Made by a program: the position numbers and the translations under genes. Positions 1-7,967 of a DNA stretch of 12,028 bases are shown here, piece after piece. This DNA is from Pseudomonadota bacterium (GTDB lineage Bacteria; CALINM01), in assembly GCA_026415985.1 (NCBI GenBank), contig JAOAGA010000015.1, forward strand, positions 10,809 to 22,836, read 5' to 3'. The notes beneath the pieces are model-generated. The model searched no databases, was not told the DNA's origin, and saw nothing but the letters and a program-made list of their open reading frames with translations. The stretch's first letter is position 1, and every line of letters begins with the position of its first letter.

Positions 1-82
1 TATAAAATTTGTCTCCAAACCTGTCTATGGCACTTTTAATTCTCGGCAAGTATACTATATCGGTTCCGATTCCTGTTATCAT
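1..82 (-). CDS. acpS: Holo-[acyl-carrier-protein] synthase AcpS, 5' part
   Basis: Only the first 27 codons are in the window. They read MITGIGTDIVYLPRIKSAID and then RFGDKFY, which is the AcpS N-terminus: the GIGTDIV strand carries the Mg2+-binding Asp8, followed by the basic helix that typically reads RI...A..RFG. AcpS transfers 4'-phosphopantetheine from CoA to the acyl carrier protein. ATG 82 is the only ATG start possible, since an in-frame TAA lies 9 nt upstream (93-91). No strong Shine-Dalgarno is visible in the 27-nt gap after pdxJ. The rest of the gene continues beyond position 1. The assignment rests on a short stretch but is supported by the frequent pdxJ-acpS adjacency. Confidence 0.88.
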   Translation of the reverse strand, partial: MITGIGTDIVYLPRIKSAIDRFGDKFY

Positions 83-109
83 ATATCTTATTTATAACTT
101 TTCTTTTAA

Positions 110-826
110 TCATCCCCTAATGATATTAACCATATCCCTGACTGCTCTTTCCATACCCACATATAGGGCATAAGAAATGATACTATGACCGATATTCAGC
201 TCATATAACCCCGGAATATCTGCAATTTTTCTGACGTTGTGATAGTTAAGTCCGTGACCGGCACTGGTTATTAAATCCATATCAAGGGAAAACTGAACTG
301 CTTCTTTTATCTTTAAAAACTCCTTTTCCAACTCCTTTTTTGTCCTTGCCTCTGCATATCTACCTGTATGAATCTCAATACCTTCCGCGCCAATTTTCTT
401 AGCAGTTTCAATCTGTTTTCTATCAGCGTCAATAAATATAAATACTTCTATCCCCGCTTTTTTTAAGGTCTCTACAACCTCTGTTATTTTCTTCTTATTC
501 TTAACTACGTCCAGTCCACCTTCAGTAGTAAGCTCCTGACGTTTTTCCGGCACAAGCGTAACCATATCAGGTTTTACCTTCAGAGCTATCTTAACTATCT
601 CTTCATTAGTACTCATCTCTAAGTTTAATCTTGTTTTTATGGTATCTTTCAGGAGATAAAGGTCTCTTTCTTTAATATGTCTTCTGTCTTCTCTAAGGTG
701 AACAGTGATACCATCACAACCGCCTAACTCAGCTAAAACCGCAGCATAAACAGGATCGGGATAATTAATCTTTCTGGCCTCTCTTAATGTCGCTACGTGA
801 TCAATATTAACCCCTAATTTAACCAT
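110..826 (-). CDS. pdxJ: Pyridoxine 5'-phosphate synthase PdxJ
   Basis: PdxJ condenses 1-deoxyxylulose-5-phosphate with 3-amino-2-oxopropyl phosphate to give pyridoxine 5'-phosphate, the ring-closing step of the DXP-dependent vitamin B6 route. From ATG 826 the protein has 238 residues, near the usual 240, and opens with the family signature [16 protein letters not shown] (3-18). Catalytic residues recognised by similarity to E. coli PdxJ are His43 in [11 protein letters not shown], Glu70 in LNLEMS and His191 in [17 protein letters not shown] (211-217) forms the C-terminal phosphate site. An upstream in-frame TTG at 850 would add eight residues before this signature, so ATG 826 is preferred. 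It has a G-rich stretch 6 nt upstream and overlaps the glmM stop by 8 nt. acpS follows after 27 nt; pdxJ-acpS is a common pair. Presence of PdxJ argues against a typical Firmicute host. Confidence 0.97.
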   Translation of the reverse strand: MVKLGVNIDHVATLREARKINYPDPVYAAVLAELGGCDGITVHLREDRRHIKERDLYLLKDTIKTRLNLEMSTNEEIVKIALKVKPDMVTLVPEKRQELTTEGGLDVVKNKKKITEVVETLKKAGIEVFIFIDADRKQIETAKKIGAEGIEIHTGRYAEARTKKELEKEFLKIKEAVQFSLDMDLITSAGHGLNYHNVRKIADIPGLYELNIGHSIISYALYVGMERAVRDMVNIIRG

Positions 827-2183
827 TTTGTACCCCCAGATACTTCTCAAAAACTCCTTTTAACTCAGATTCCCATTTATAAATAATGTTGTTGTCTCTT
901 GACTCTATCATTACCCTAAGCTTTGGCTCTGTGCCTGAATATCTTATAAAAACCCTTCCACCTCTTTCTTCAATCTCTTTTTCAGCGGATTCAATTGCTT
1001 TTTTAATTTCCGGGATAGAGTTATAATCCCTTTTTTCTCTAACCTTTATATTAAACAATTTCTGAGGATAGGGCTCTAAGATGTTTGAAAAGCTTGATAT
1101 AGGTTTCCCTTCCTTCAATATAGTGGCCAGAATATTTAATCCAGCAACCACACCATCGCCTGTAGTAGTATAATCCATCATTATTATATGGCCAGACTGT
1201 TCCCCGCCCAAATTAAAATTATTTTTTCTCATGCACTCAACCACATATCGGTCTCCCACATCAACCCTGATTAATTTCCCACCCATTTCTTTCATAAAGT
1301 CTTCAAGTGCTTTGTTACTCATATGTGTTGCAACAAGTGTTTTATCTTTAAGCCTGTCTTCCTTCATCATATATTTGGCTAATATCGCAAGTATCTTGTC
1401 ACCATCAAGGATATTTCCTTTCTCATCGGCAAAGATAACTCTGTCGCCATCTCCATCAAGGGCGAAACCTAAGTCTGCACGTTCTTCTAAGATGTGTTTA
1501 GTTAAATGTTCCGGATGAAGGGCTCCGCAATATTTATTAATATTCTCACCATCTGGTTCAACACCGACAGCAACAACTTCTGCACCTAACTCTTCGAAAA
1601 CCCTGGGAGCGATTTTATAAAAGGCGCCGTTTGCACAATCAAGGACAATCTTAATACCATCAAGAACAAGATCTTTTGGGAATATTGTTTTAAGATAGCT
1701 AAGATACCTTCCGCTGGCATCATCAATCCGGTAAGCTTTTCCAAGCTTATCGTGGGTGGGTCTTATGGAATCGATCTCATCACTTAGTATTAAGGACTCA
1801 ATCTTTTCCTCCATCTCATCGGAAAGTTTAAATCCATCCCTGCCAAAAATTTTTATTCCGTTATCATAAAAGGGGTTGTGAGAAGCCGAGATTACAATAC
1901 CTGCATCTGCTCTTATGCTTTGAGTTAAAAAGGCTATGCCTGGTGTCGGGATTGGTCCGGTAAGGACACAATCAACACCCATGGAACAGATACCCGCAGT
2001 TATTGCAGACTCAATAATATATCCCGATATTCTTGTATCTTTGCCTACCAATATTTTATGTTTTTTCCCTTCATTTTTAAAAAGATAGGCACAGGCTCTT
2101 CCTGCTCTCAATGCTATTTCCGGTGTCATAGGATATTCATTGGCAATACCTCTGATTCCGTCAGTTCCAAAAAGCATACCCAT
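819..2183 (-). CDS. glmM: Phosphoglucosamine mutase GlmM
   Basis: GlmM converts glucosamine-6-phosphate to glucosamine-1-phosphate on the way to UDP-GlcNAc for peptidoglycan and LPS. The 454-residue protein has the four signatures of the alpha-D-phosphohexomutase family: the opening FGTDGIRG (5-12); the phosphoserine loop SASHNP (99-104, active Ser101); the Mg2+ loop DGDGDR (243-248); the sugar-binding GGEQSGH (326-332); and the C-terminal phosphate-binding [12 protein letters not shown] (414-425). Length matches the family. ATG 2183 has AGGAG 5 nt upstream, partly inside the cdaR stop. The gene overlaps pdxJ by 8 nt. Its place directly after cdaA-cdaR is the conserved arrangement in which GlmM can restrain CdaA activity; the sequence does not show whether that happens here. 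Confidence 0.98.
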   Translation of the reverse strand: MGMLFGTDGIRGIANEYPMTPEIALRAGRACAYLFKNEGKKHKILVGKDTRISGYIIESAITAGICSMGVDCVLTGPIPTPGIAFLTQSIRADAGIVISASHNPFYDNGIKIFGRDGFKLSDEMEEKIESLILSDEIDSIRPTHDKLGKAYRIDDASGRYLSYLKTIFPKDLVLDGIKIVLDCANGAFYKIAPRVFEELGAEVVAVGVEPDGENINKYCGALHPEHLTKHILEERADLGFALDGDGDRVIFADEKGNILDGDKILAILAKYMMKEDRLKDKTLVATHMSNKALEDFMKEMGGKLIRVDVGDRYVVECMRKNNFNLGGEQSGHIIMMDYTTTGDGVVAGLNILATILKEGKPISSFSNILEPYPQKLFNIKVREKRDYNSIPEIKKAIESAEKEIEERGGRVFIRYSGTEPKLRVMIESRDNNIIYKWESELKGVFEKYLGVQNG

Positions 2184-2191
2184 AGCTACTC

Positions 2192-2788
2192 CTAATATAC
2201 AATTATTTTTACTTTTTCTGTTTCCAATTTAATATTTTCCGAAGGTGGTACGAGCTTAACATAAAAGGTTTTTCTCCCCTTGACATCAAACTCTTCTGTA
2301 TAGACCACATCGGTTGTGAATATTGTTTTTCGGTCTCCCTTTATCTTTACTATGGATGGCTCAACCATAACCCTTCTCTCACCTTTATAGTCAGGTATAA
2401 CCTTAACCCGTTTTTCCAAAAATTTTGCGATTGTAATAGTTAATTTATTTGGTTGTATTTTTATAACCTCTAATCCGCCCGATAGCTTTAGCATATCCTC
2501 TTTTATCTCAATGTTGTGTCTTCCTTCCCCGAAATTTTTTAAGTTAATATCTATTTTTGCATCATTTTTACTATATCCTCTTAGTAAATTTTTTGGCCCC
2601 TTTATCCAAACAAGAATCTCATTAGTGGAGGTATTATCTATATATAAATTTTCTGAAAGGTTGTTATAGATAAGCCCGTATTTCACTGCCATCTCGGAGA
2701 TCTCTCTGCCCTGAACATAAAACCAGAGTAACACAGAAAGAAATATTGAGAGAGTTTTTAATCCAATATTATTAAGAACTTTTTTCAC
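2192..2788 (-). CDS. cdaR: CdaR-type YbbR-domain membrane protein
   Basis: CdaR proteins are bitopic membrane proteins with extracytoplasmic YbbR domains that regulate CdaA. The product, 198 residues from GTG 2788, has a short basic cytoplasmic N-terminus, one membrane segment (about 10-26), and two regions resembling YbbR repeats. The first is about 35-121 and includes YNNLSENLYI, VWIKGPKNLL and KIQPNKLTI; the second is about 127-198 and includes VEPSIVKIKGDRKTI. Bacillus CdaR has four such domains, so this is a short form. The frame is open to a TTG at 2812, but that has no ribosome binding site, whereas GTG 2788 has an AGGA 9 nt upstream; the start is therefore probable, not certain. It overlaps the 3' end of cdaA by 17 nt and ends 8 nt before glmM. 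Assignment rests on membrane topology, repeat pattern and position. Confidence 0.88.
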   Translation of the reverse strand: MKKVLNNIGLKTLSIFLSVLLWFYVQGREISEMAVKYGLIYNNLSENLYIDNTSTNEILVWIKGPKNLLRGYSKNDAKIDINLKNFGEGRHNIEIKEDMLKLSGGLEVIKIQPNKLTITIAKFLEKRVKVIPDYKGERRVMVEPSIVKIKGDRKTIFTTDVVYTEEFDVKGRKTFYVKLVPPSENIKLETEKVKIIVY

Positions 2789-3560
2789 TCTTTTCTTTCC
2801 TTTTTTTCCCAAAAAGAAGTTTTAATAAAAGTTTTTCAAGAACATTATCATCTAACTTCATTGTTATTTTACCGTCCACGGCAATTGAGATATTTCCCGT
2901 TTCTTCAGAAACAACAAGGCATATACAATCGGTTTCTTCAGTAATACCTATGGCTGCTCTGTGTCTCGTGCCTAAGCTTTTAGAAAGATTGGCAGAGGTG
3001 GTTAGAGGCAGAAAACACCCTGCCGCCTTTATCTCGCCATCGGCAATTATAACCGCTCCGTCGTGAAGAGGAGTAGCGGGATGAAATATTGAAAGCAAAA
3101 GCTCTTTGGATATCTTGGCGTTTAATATGGTAGAATCTTCCATATACTCTTTTAAATCATCCTCTCTTTGAAATACAATCAGTGCACCAATCTTACTCAG
3201 AGACATGGCGTGAACAGTCTTGATTATTTCCTCAACAAACTCAATATCCCGTGGGCTTTTTGCGGTCTTTATTATGGCACCTCGTCCCATTACAAGAAAG
3301 CCTCTCCTTATTTCAGGATAGAAAATTATTACAAGAATCAGAAACAGGGAAGATATAAAATTGTTTAATAACCAGTTTAATATAGTAAGTTCAAAAAAGC
3401 CCGTTATAAAGGATGTAAAAAAGATAAAAAGCGAGAGTGAAATAAGTATCTTTAATGTCTTCGTTCCTTTAAGAAAGATAAGAATACGATAGATAATAAA
3501 AGACATTATCGCTACGTCAAGGACATCCTGCCATCTAATCTGATATATCAAATTTTTCAT
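2772..3560 (-). CDS. cdaA: Membrane-bound diadenylate cyclase CdaA (DacA/YbbP)
   Basis: CdaA makes the second messenger c-di-AMP from two ATP. The 262-residue protein has three N-terminal membrane segments (about 14-30, 36-55 and 66-81) typical of the CdaA class, then a DisA_N diadenylate cyclase domain (about 100-245). The two catalytic signatures are intact: DGA at 167-169 in PLHDGAVII and RHR at 199-201 in GTRHRAAIGI. The opening IRWQDVLDVAIMSFIIYR is also characteristic. The C-terminal tail is very Lys/Glu-rich and cytoplasmic. ATG 3560 has a GGGA 5 nt upstream. The tail overlaps the start of cdaR by 17 nt, and cdaR and glmM follow in the order known from Firmicutes (cdaA-cdaR-glmM). In those bacteria CdaR and GlmM bind CdaA and modulate it; here that is an inference from order. 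Confidence 0.97.
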   Translation of the reverse strand: MKNLIYQIRWQDVLDVAIMSFIIYRILIFLKGTKTLKILISLSLFIFFTSFITGFFELTILNWLLNNFISSLFLILVIIFYPEIRRGFLVMGRGAIIKTAKSPRDIEFVEEIIKTVHAMSLSKIGALIVFQREDDLKEYMEDSTILNAKISKELLLSIFHPATPLHDGAVIIADGEIKAAGCFLPLTTSANLSKSLGTRHRAAIGITEETDCICLVVSEETGNISIAVDGKITMKLDDNVLEKLLLKLLFGKKRKEKSEKSS

Positions 3561-3606
3561 ATCAGTCCCAAGTTATTTAACAAAGATAGATTTAAAAGAG
3601 CAAAAA

Positions 3607-4818
3607 TTAAAGAAAAGCCGAATCTTTAATCGCATCACTTACCAAAACAACATCTTTTGCCATAGCGACGTTGTGAACTCTTACAATACTGGCACCCTCA
3701 GAAATAGCTATGGCTATAGTTGCCATAGTGCCGATATCTCTGTCCTTTGCTTCCTTGTTAAGGATTTTCCCGATAAAGGACTTCCTGGAAGTGCCTATAA
3801 GAATAGGTAATCCCAATACTTTAAACTCTTTAAGCCTTCTTAGTATAAAGAGATTATGTTCATAACTCTTTCCAAATCCAATCCCCGGATCTACAACAAG
3901 GGATTCTTTTGTTATTCCTGAGTTAATGGCTCTATTTATGGAATTTCTCATGTACTCCAGAACTTCTTCCATAAAATCATCATAGTTCAAATCTTTCTGC
4001 ATTTCTTTAGGTTTTCCTCTGGTGTGCATCAATATTAGTCCCGCCCCATACTTAGCCACAATCTCTGCAAGTTTCGGATCAAAATTGAGCCCGCTTATAT
4101 CATTAATTATATCAGCACCTGCGGACAGTGCAACATCGGCAACTTGACTTTTATAGGTATCAACGGAGATTAAAATATGGGGGTATTTTTTTCTTAATGT
4201 TTCCAGAAGGGGGATTATTCTTTTAATCTCTTCTTCTGCAGTAATTTCTTCTGCTCCTGGTCGGGTAGATTCTCCGCCAATATCTATAATATCTGCGCCG
4301 TCTTCAATAAGCCTTTCTGCTTGCTTTAATGCCAAATCTTTATCGAAAAACAATCCGCCATCAGAGAAGGAATCGGGGGTTACGTTTAGAACACCCATAA
4401 TAAGTGTTTTTGAACCAAGATTTATCAGGCGGTCTTTAACTTTCCACTGGTAATCTCTTTTTTCAATATTTGAAAGAATCTCCTTTATCTCTATGGACAA
4501 TCTCTTCATCGAAAAGGGCTGTAGTAACAGTTTTTTACAGAGATAGTGAAGTTGTTTCAATGTTCCCATAAGGAGTACATCAGTTCTTTCGCAGCCGTTT
4601 ATGAGTACCTCTCTGGCAACTGCTGCATCTCCGCCAATGGCAAGCATCTCCTGCTTCAAGATATTTGCCTGAGGTATTCTGAGGTTATGAATTTTCAGAT
4701 TTACCGTCATTGTCTTTCGAAACATGGAAGCTACACCACCTATGTCAGAGCCAACCTTTTCTATGTGGTATCTTGCTTCCTTTTCCGAGTCTATCTTGAC
4801 AAATCTGATATTAAACAA
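3607..4818 (-). CDS. folP: Dihydropteroate synthase, long form with N-terminal extension
   Basis: FolP condenses 6-hydroxymethyl-dihydropterin pyrophosphate with p-aminobenzoate to form dihydropteroate in folate synthesis. The catalytic TIM barrel occupies about residues 137-403, with [15 protein letters not shown] (141-155), [12 protein letters not shown] (178-189), ISVDTYKS (217-224), DPGIGFGKS (310-318), GTSRKSFIG (342-350) and the terminal RVHNV (380-384). Ahead of it is a domain of about 125 residues absent from E. coli FolP, containing [20 protein letters not shown] (47-66) and [12 protein letters not shown] (79-90). This extension is known in some archaeal, clostridial and deltaproteobacterial homologues; its job is unclear to me. 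The start is a TTG at 4818 overlapping ftsH by 8 nt, backed by a perfect AGGAGG 6 nt upstream. The catalytic residues appear complete. cdaA follows after 46 nt. Confidence 0.96.
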   Translation of the reverse strand: MFNIRFVKIDSEKEARYHIEKVGSDIGGVASMFRKTMTVNLKIHNLRIPQANILKQEMLAIGGDAAVAREVLINGCERTDVLLMGTLKQLHYLCKKLLLQPFSMKRLSIEIKEILSNIEKRDYQWKVKDRLINLGSKTLIMGVLNVTPDSFSDGGLFFDKDLALKQAERLIEDGADIIDIGGESTRPGAEEITAEEEIKRIIPLLETLRKKYPHILISVDTYKSQVADVALSAGADIINDISGLNFDPKLAEIVAKYGAGLILMHTRGKPKEMQKDLNYDDFMEEVLEYMRNSINRAINSGITKESLVVDPGIGFGKSYEHNLFILRRLKEFKVLGLPILIGTSRKSFIGKILNKEAKDRDIGTMATIAIAISEGASIVRVHNVAMAKDVVLVSDAIKDSAFL

Positions 4819-6604
4819 CCCCTGCCTCCTCTATTATTCTGTCCACATCCTTTCCGTCTATTGTTTCTTTGAGAAGCAATGCATTGACAAGCAGGTCAAG
4901 GGCGGGTTTTTTTTCAATTATTATTTTTTTAGCCCTTTCATAACAGTTTGTAACAATGCTTTTAATCTCATTATCTATGTCTATTGCTGTCTTTTCGCTA
5001 TAATTTTTATGTTCAGCAAAATCTCTACCTAAAAAAATATGTTCTCCTCTTTTTCCGAAAGTTAAAGGGCCTAACTTTTCACTCATTCCCCATTCGCAGA
5101 CCATCTTTCTTGCAAGCTCAGTTGCCCTTTCCAAGTCATTACCCGCACCTGTTGTCATTTTATTTAATGCGATCTCCTCTGCCGCTCTTCCGCCTAAAAG
5201 CATGGTGAGATTATCTATAAGATAATCCTTTGTATAGTTATGCTTATCATCTATGGGAAGTAGCTGAGTAAGCCCTAAGGCCATCCCTCTCGGGATTATG
5301 GAAACTTTATGAATCGGGTCGGCATTGGGGACAAATTTTGCAACGAGGGTATGTCCCGCTTCATGATAGGCGGTAACCCTTTTTTCTTCCTCTGAGATTA
5401 CCATGCTTTTTCTCTCTGTCCCCATCATAACCTTATCTTTAGCCTTCTCAAAGGTTTCCATATCAACCTTTTCTTTATTTAATCTTGCTGCAAGGAGTGC
5501 TGCCTCATTAACCATATTTGCCAGATCGGCTCCTGAAAATCCCGGGGTTCCCCTGGCCAAAAGTTCTATGTCAACATCATCCGCCAAGGGCAGTTTAGAA
5601 GTATGAACCTTTAAAATCTGTTCTCTTCCTTTCACGTCTGGTTTTGGAACAACTATTTGTCTGTCAAACCTGCCCGGTCTTAAAAGGGCGGGATCCAAAA
5701 TGTCCGGTCTGTTCGTTGCTGCGACAACAATAATACCGTTATTGGGATCAAAGCCATCCATCTCAACTAAAAGCTGGTTTAAAGTCTGCTCTCTCTCGTC
5801 ATGACCGCCACCAAGTCCTGCGCCTCTTTGTCTTCCAACCGCATCAATCTCATCTATGAAAATAATGCAAGGGGCGTTTTTTTTCGCTGTATCGAAGAGA
5901 TCTCTTACCCTTGAGGCACCAACACCTACAAACATCTCGACGAAATCAGAACCAGATATGGAAAAGAAGGGGACTCCCGCTTCACCCGCTATAGCTTTGG
6001 CTAAAAGAGTTTTCCCCGTTCCCGGTGAGCCAACAAGTAAAACGCCTTTTGGTATTCTTGCACCAAGCCTTGTATATTTCTTGGGATCTCTTAAAAAATC
6101 AATAATTTCTTTTAACTCTTCCTTTGCTTCTTCTATTCCTGCTACGTCTGCAAAGGTGACCTTATTTTTGCTGTCCTGTGATGTTTTAAATTTTGCCTTA
6201 CCGAAAGAAAGAGCCTTACCCTGACCTGCCTGCATCTGGCGCATAAAAAAGATCCAGACCGCTATAAACAATATCATCGGTAACCATGATATCAGAGCAT
6301 TTTGCCAGAAACTTGACTCTTCTACCCTTACTTCTACCTTAACTCCCTTCTCTCTTAAGATCTTGAATACATCAGGATCCGGAGGAATATAAGTCCTGAA
6401 TTCCCTGCCATCCCTGTAATGTCCCTGTATCTTTTGGTTTTGAATTATTACTGTATCAACCTTTCCGTCTTCAACGTCTATTAAAAAATCGCTATACAAA
6501 ATTTTACTAACCTTTCCTGCAGGCTGATTATAGTAGTTAAAAAGCAGGATGAAGGAAAGCAAAATAAAGACCCATATTGCAAGGGTTTTGAAAGAGTTGT
6601 TCAT
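4811..6604 (-). CDS. ftsH: ATP-dependent membrane zinc metalloprotease FtsH
   Basis: FtsH is a hexameric AAA+ protease anchored in the inner membrane that unfolds and degrades membrane and regulatory proteins. The 597-residue product has a first membrane segment at about 8-25, an extracytoplasmic domain, and a second membrane segment at about 104-120. The AAA+ module follows, with Walker A GSPGTGKT (192-199), the pore motif FVG (225-227), Walker [10 protein letters not shown] (246-254) and a second region of homology with arginine fingers Arg309 and Arg312. The M41 peptidase domain has HEAGH (414-418) and the third zinc ligand Asp490 in [10 protein letters not shown]. Walker A has Ser where Pro is more usual, which should not affect function. 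It is shorter than the E. coli protein because the C-terminal tail is short. GGGAG lies 5 nt before the ATG. It overlaps folP by 8 nt, preserving the widespread ftsH-folP pairing. Confidence 0.98.
   Translation of the reverse strand: MNNSFKTLAIWVFILLSFILLFNYYNQPAGKVSKILYSDFLIDVEDGKVDTVIIQNQKIQGHYRDGREFRTYIPPDPDVFKILREKGVKVEVRVEESSFWQNALISWLPMILFIAVWIFFMRQMQAGQGKALSFGKAKFKTSQDSKNKVTFADVAGIEEAKEELKEIIDFLRDPKKYTRLGARIPKGVLLVGSPGTGKTLLAKAIAGEAGVPFFSISGSDFVEMFVGVGASRVRDLFDTAKKNAPCIIFIDEIDAVGRQRGAGLGGGHDEREQTLNQLLVEMDGFDPNNGIIVVAATNRPDILDPALLRPGRFDRQIVVPKPDVKGREQILKVHTSKLPLADDVDIELLARGTPGFSGADLANMVNEAALLAARLNKEKVDMETFEKAKDKVMMGTERKSMVISEEEKRVTAYHEAGHTLVAKFVPNADPIHKVSIIPRGMALGLTQLLPIDDKHNYTKDYLIDNLTMLLGGRAAEEIALNKMTTGAGNDLERATELARKMVCEWGMSEKLGPLTFGKRGEHIFLGRDFAEHKNYSEKTAIDIDNEIKSIVTNCYERAKKIIIEKKPALDLLVNALLLKETIDGKDVDRIIEEAGVV
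4825..4830 (-). promoter_or_regulatory. Shine-Dalgarno supporting a TTG start for folP
   Basis: A perfect AGGAGG lies 6 nt before TTG 4818, inside the last codons of ftsH. It justifies a non-ATG start and the N-terminal extension of FolP, and it implies translation coupled to ftsH. Confidence 0.75.
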
Positions 6605-6617
6605 ATTATCTCCCAGC

Positions 6618-7967
6618 TTAGCTTTTAAATATTTGATTTATTTTACTATATAAAGGACCTTCTTCAAAGTTTAATTTGTAATCTCTGCCCTTAATTGAGA
6701 TTGTAAAATTATCAGAATCAAAAAGAGGAATATAAAGTATTTCTTTTTCTTTGGCTAACAATGGTATTGCTTTTCTAAGAAATTTAGGTATTTTTTTTTC
6801 TAAAAAGAATGTTTTTAGTTTTTTTCCCCTGTAAACATCTCCATCTTCAAATGGTCTTATAAAAATATTATGAGCTTTCAACTCTTTTAAATTACCATCA
6901 ATTTTCAATGAGCCCTGTAAATTATCTACTAAAATATTGTTACGTTCTACTTTTTTAGGGTTGAATGTAAGTTTATAATTTTTCTTTCTGATAAGCAAAA
7001 AATCAAAACCTCTTTCAATGACTATATCATCGGGAAAATTAACAGAAAAACTGGCACTTTTTTTAAAGAGACTTAAAAATTGTTCCACTTGAAGACGTTT
7101 TATCTTTTGGGAATCACCCTTAAAGAGTTTATAAATACCCTTTATATACTCTTTAGTGACATAGTCATCAAAACTATGGGGTATCTTTAAAATGATTATT
7201 TCTCTGTCTCTGTATAGGAGGTTTTCTTCGATTATCTTTGAGATGTGTTTGTCGATATATATACTAAACTCGCGGGCATCTTGTGATAAATTCTTAATAT
7301 GTTCCAACGCCTTTTCGTTTATTTTTAAAAGCTCCGGAAGTATCTTATGTCTGATTCTGTTTCTTGTGTAGTTAAGACTCTGGTTGCTTTCATCTTCAAT
7401 ATAAAAAAGTTTTAAGCTCTTAACAAGTTTAACAATATCTTTTTTCCTGATATCAATAAGGGGTCTTATAACATTACCATCAAGAAAGGTCATTGCTTTC
7501 AGCCCTTCGATACCTGTTCCCCGGCATATTCTGAATATTACAGTTTCAACATTGTCATCCAGATTATGCCCTAAAACTATATGACTGGCATCTTTTGCTT
7601 CAGCAACCATATTGATTATACGGTATCGGATCCATCTGCCTGCTTCTTCTATAGATGTTTTTCTTGTCTTTGCAATTTGTGGAACATTAGAGGAAAAGAC
7701 ATATAATCTTTCGTTAAAATTTTCTTTTAGATACCTGCTGAGTTTATCTGCTTCTTCTGTAGAGATATCCCTTATAAGGTGATTTACATATACAGGAAAA
7801 ATTCTTAAACTGAAATCTTTAGAAATTTTTTTCAGTACATAGTAGAGAAGCATTGAGTCTGCTCCTCCTGAAAGACCTATCACTACCCTGTTTTCGGAAG
7901 AATAATTGAAAACCTTATATCTTTGAAAATTATCCCTGACAATCTTTAAAAGACTATCTAATTCCAT
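6618..7967 (-). CDS. tilS: tRNA(Ile)-lysidine synthase TilS
   Basis: TilS attaches lysine to C34 of the CAU-anticodon tRNA-Ile using ATP, switching both its amino-acid identity and its decoding from AUG to AUA. The 449-residue protein has the N-terminal PP-loop ATPase (SGGADS, 33-38), the [10 protein letters not shown] motif (133-142), RGTGIEGL (149-156) and DESN with RNRIRH (192-207). It continues through a central helical tRNA-binding region and ends in the TilS C-terminal domain, with [23 protein letters not shown] at about 373-395 and a closing ILYIP strand (410-414). Length and domain order are those of the long E. coli-like form. The usual DDQ(A/V)ET is DDNVET here. The ATG overlaps the end of the preceding unknown gene by 14 nt and has no clear Shine-Dalgarno, so its translation probably depends on that gene. 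A run of nine A residues in the message lies at residues 390-393. ftsH follows after 13 nt. Confidence 0.96.
   Translation of the reverse strand: MELDSLLKIVRDNFQRYKVFNYSSENRVVIGLSGGADSMLLYYVLKKISKDFSLRIFPVYVNHLIRDISTEEADKLSRYLKENFNERLYVFSSNVPQIAKTRKTSIEEAGRWIRYRIINMVAEAKDASHIVLGHNLDDNVETVIFRICRGTGIEGLKAMTFLDGNVIRPLIDIRKKDIVKLVKSLKLFYIEDESNQSLNYTRNRIRHKILPELLKINEKALEHIKNLSQDAREFSIYIDKHISKIIEENLLYRDREIIILKIPHSFDDYVTKEYIKGIYKLFKGDSQKIKRLQVEQFLSLFKKSASFSVNFPDDIVIERGFDFLLIRKKNYKLTFNPKKVERNNILVDNLQGSLKIDGNLKELKAHNIFIRPFEDGDVYRGKKLKTFFLEKKIPKFLRKAIPLLAKEKEILYIPLFDSDNFTISIKGRDYKLNFEEGPLYSKINQIFKS

Noticed and set aside
827-850. Longer N-termini for PdxJ (TTG 850), RtcB (TTG 11208), archease (GTG 11721) and CdaR (TTG 2812)
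   Set aside because: Each extension adds residues not typical of the family or lacks a ribosome binding site, while the internal start has a better site or matches the family N-terminus.
4724-5032. Plus-strand open frames of roughly 65-126 residues (for example 4724-5032, 8600-8980, 5856-6224)
   Set aside because: Each lies wholly or mostly opposite a well-supported minus-strand gene, shows low-complexity Ser/Phe/Leu translations expected from antisense of Lys/Glu-rich proteins, and has no family motif.
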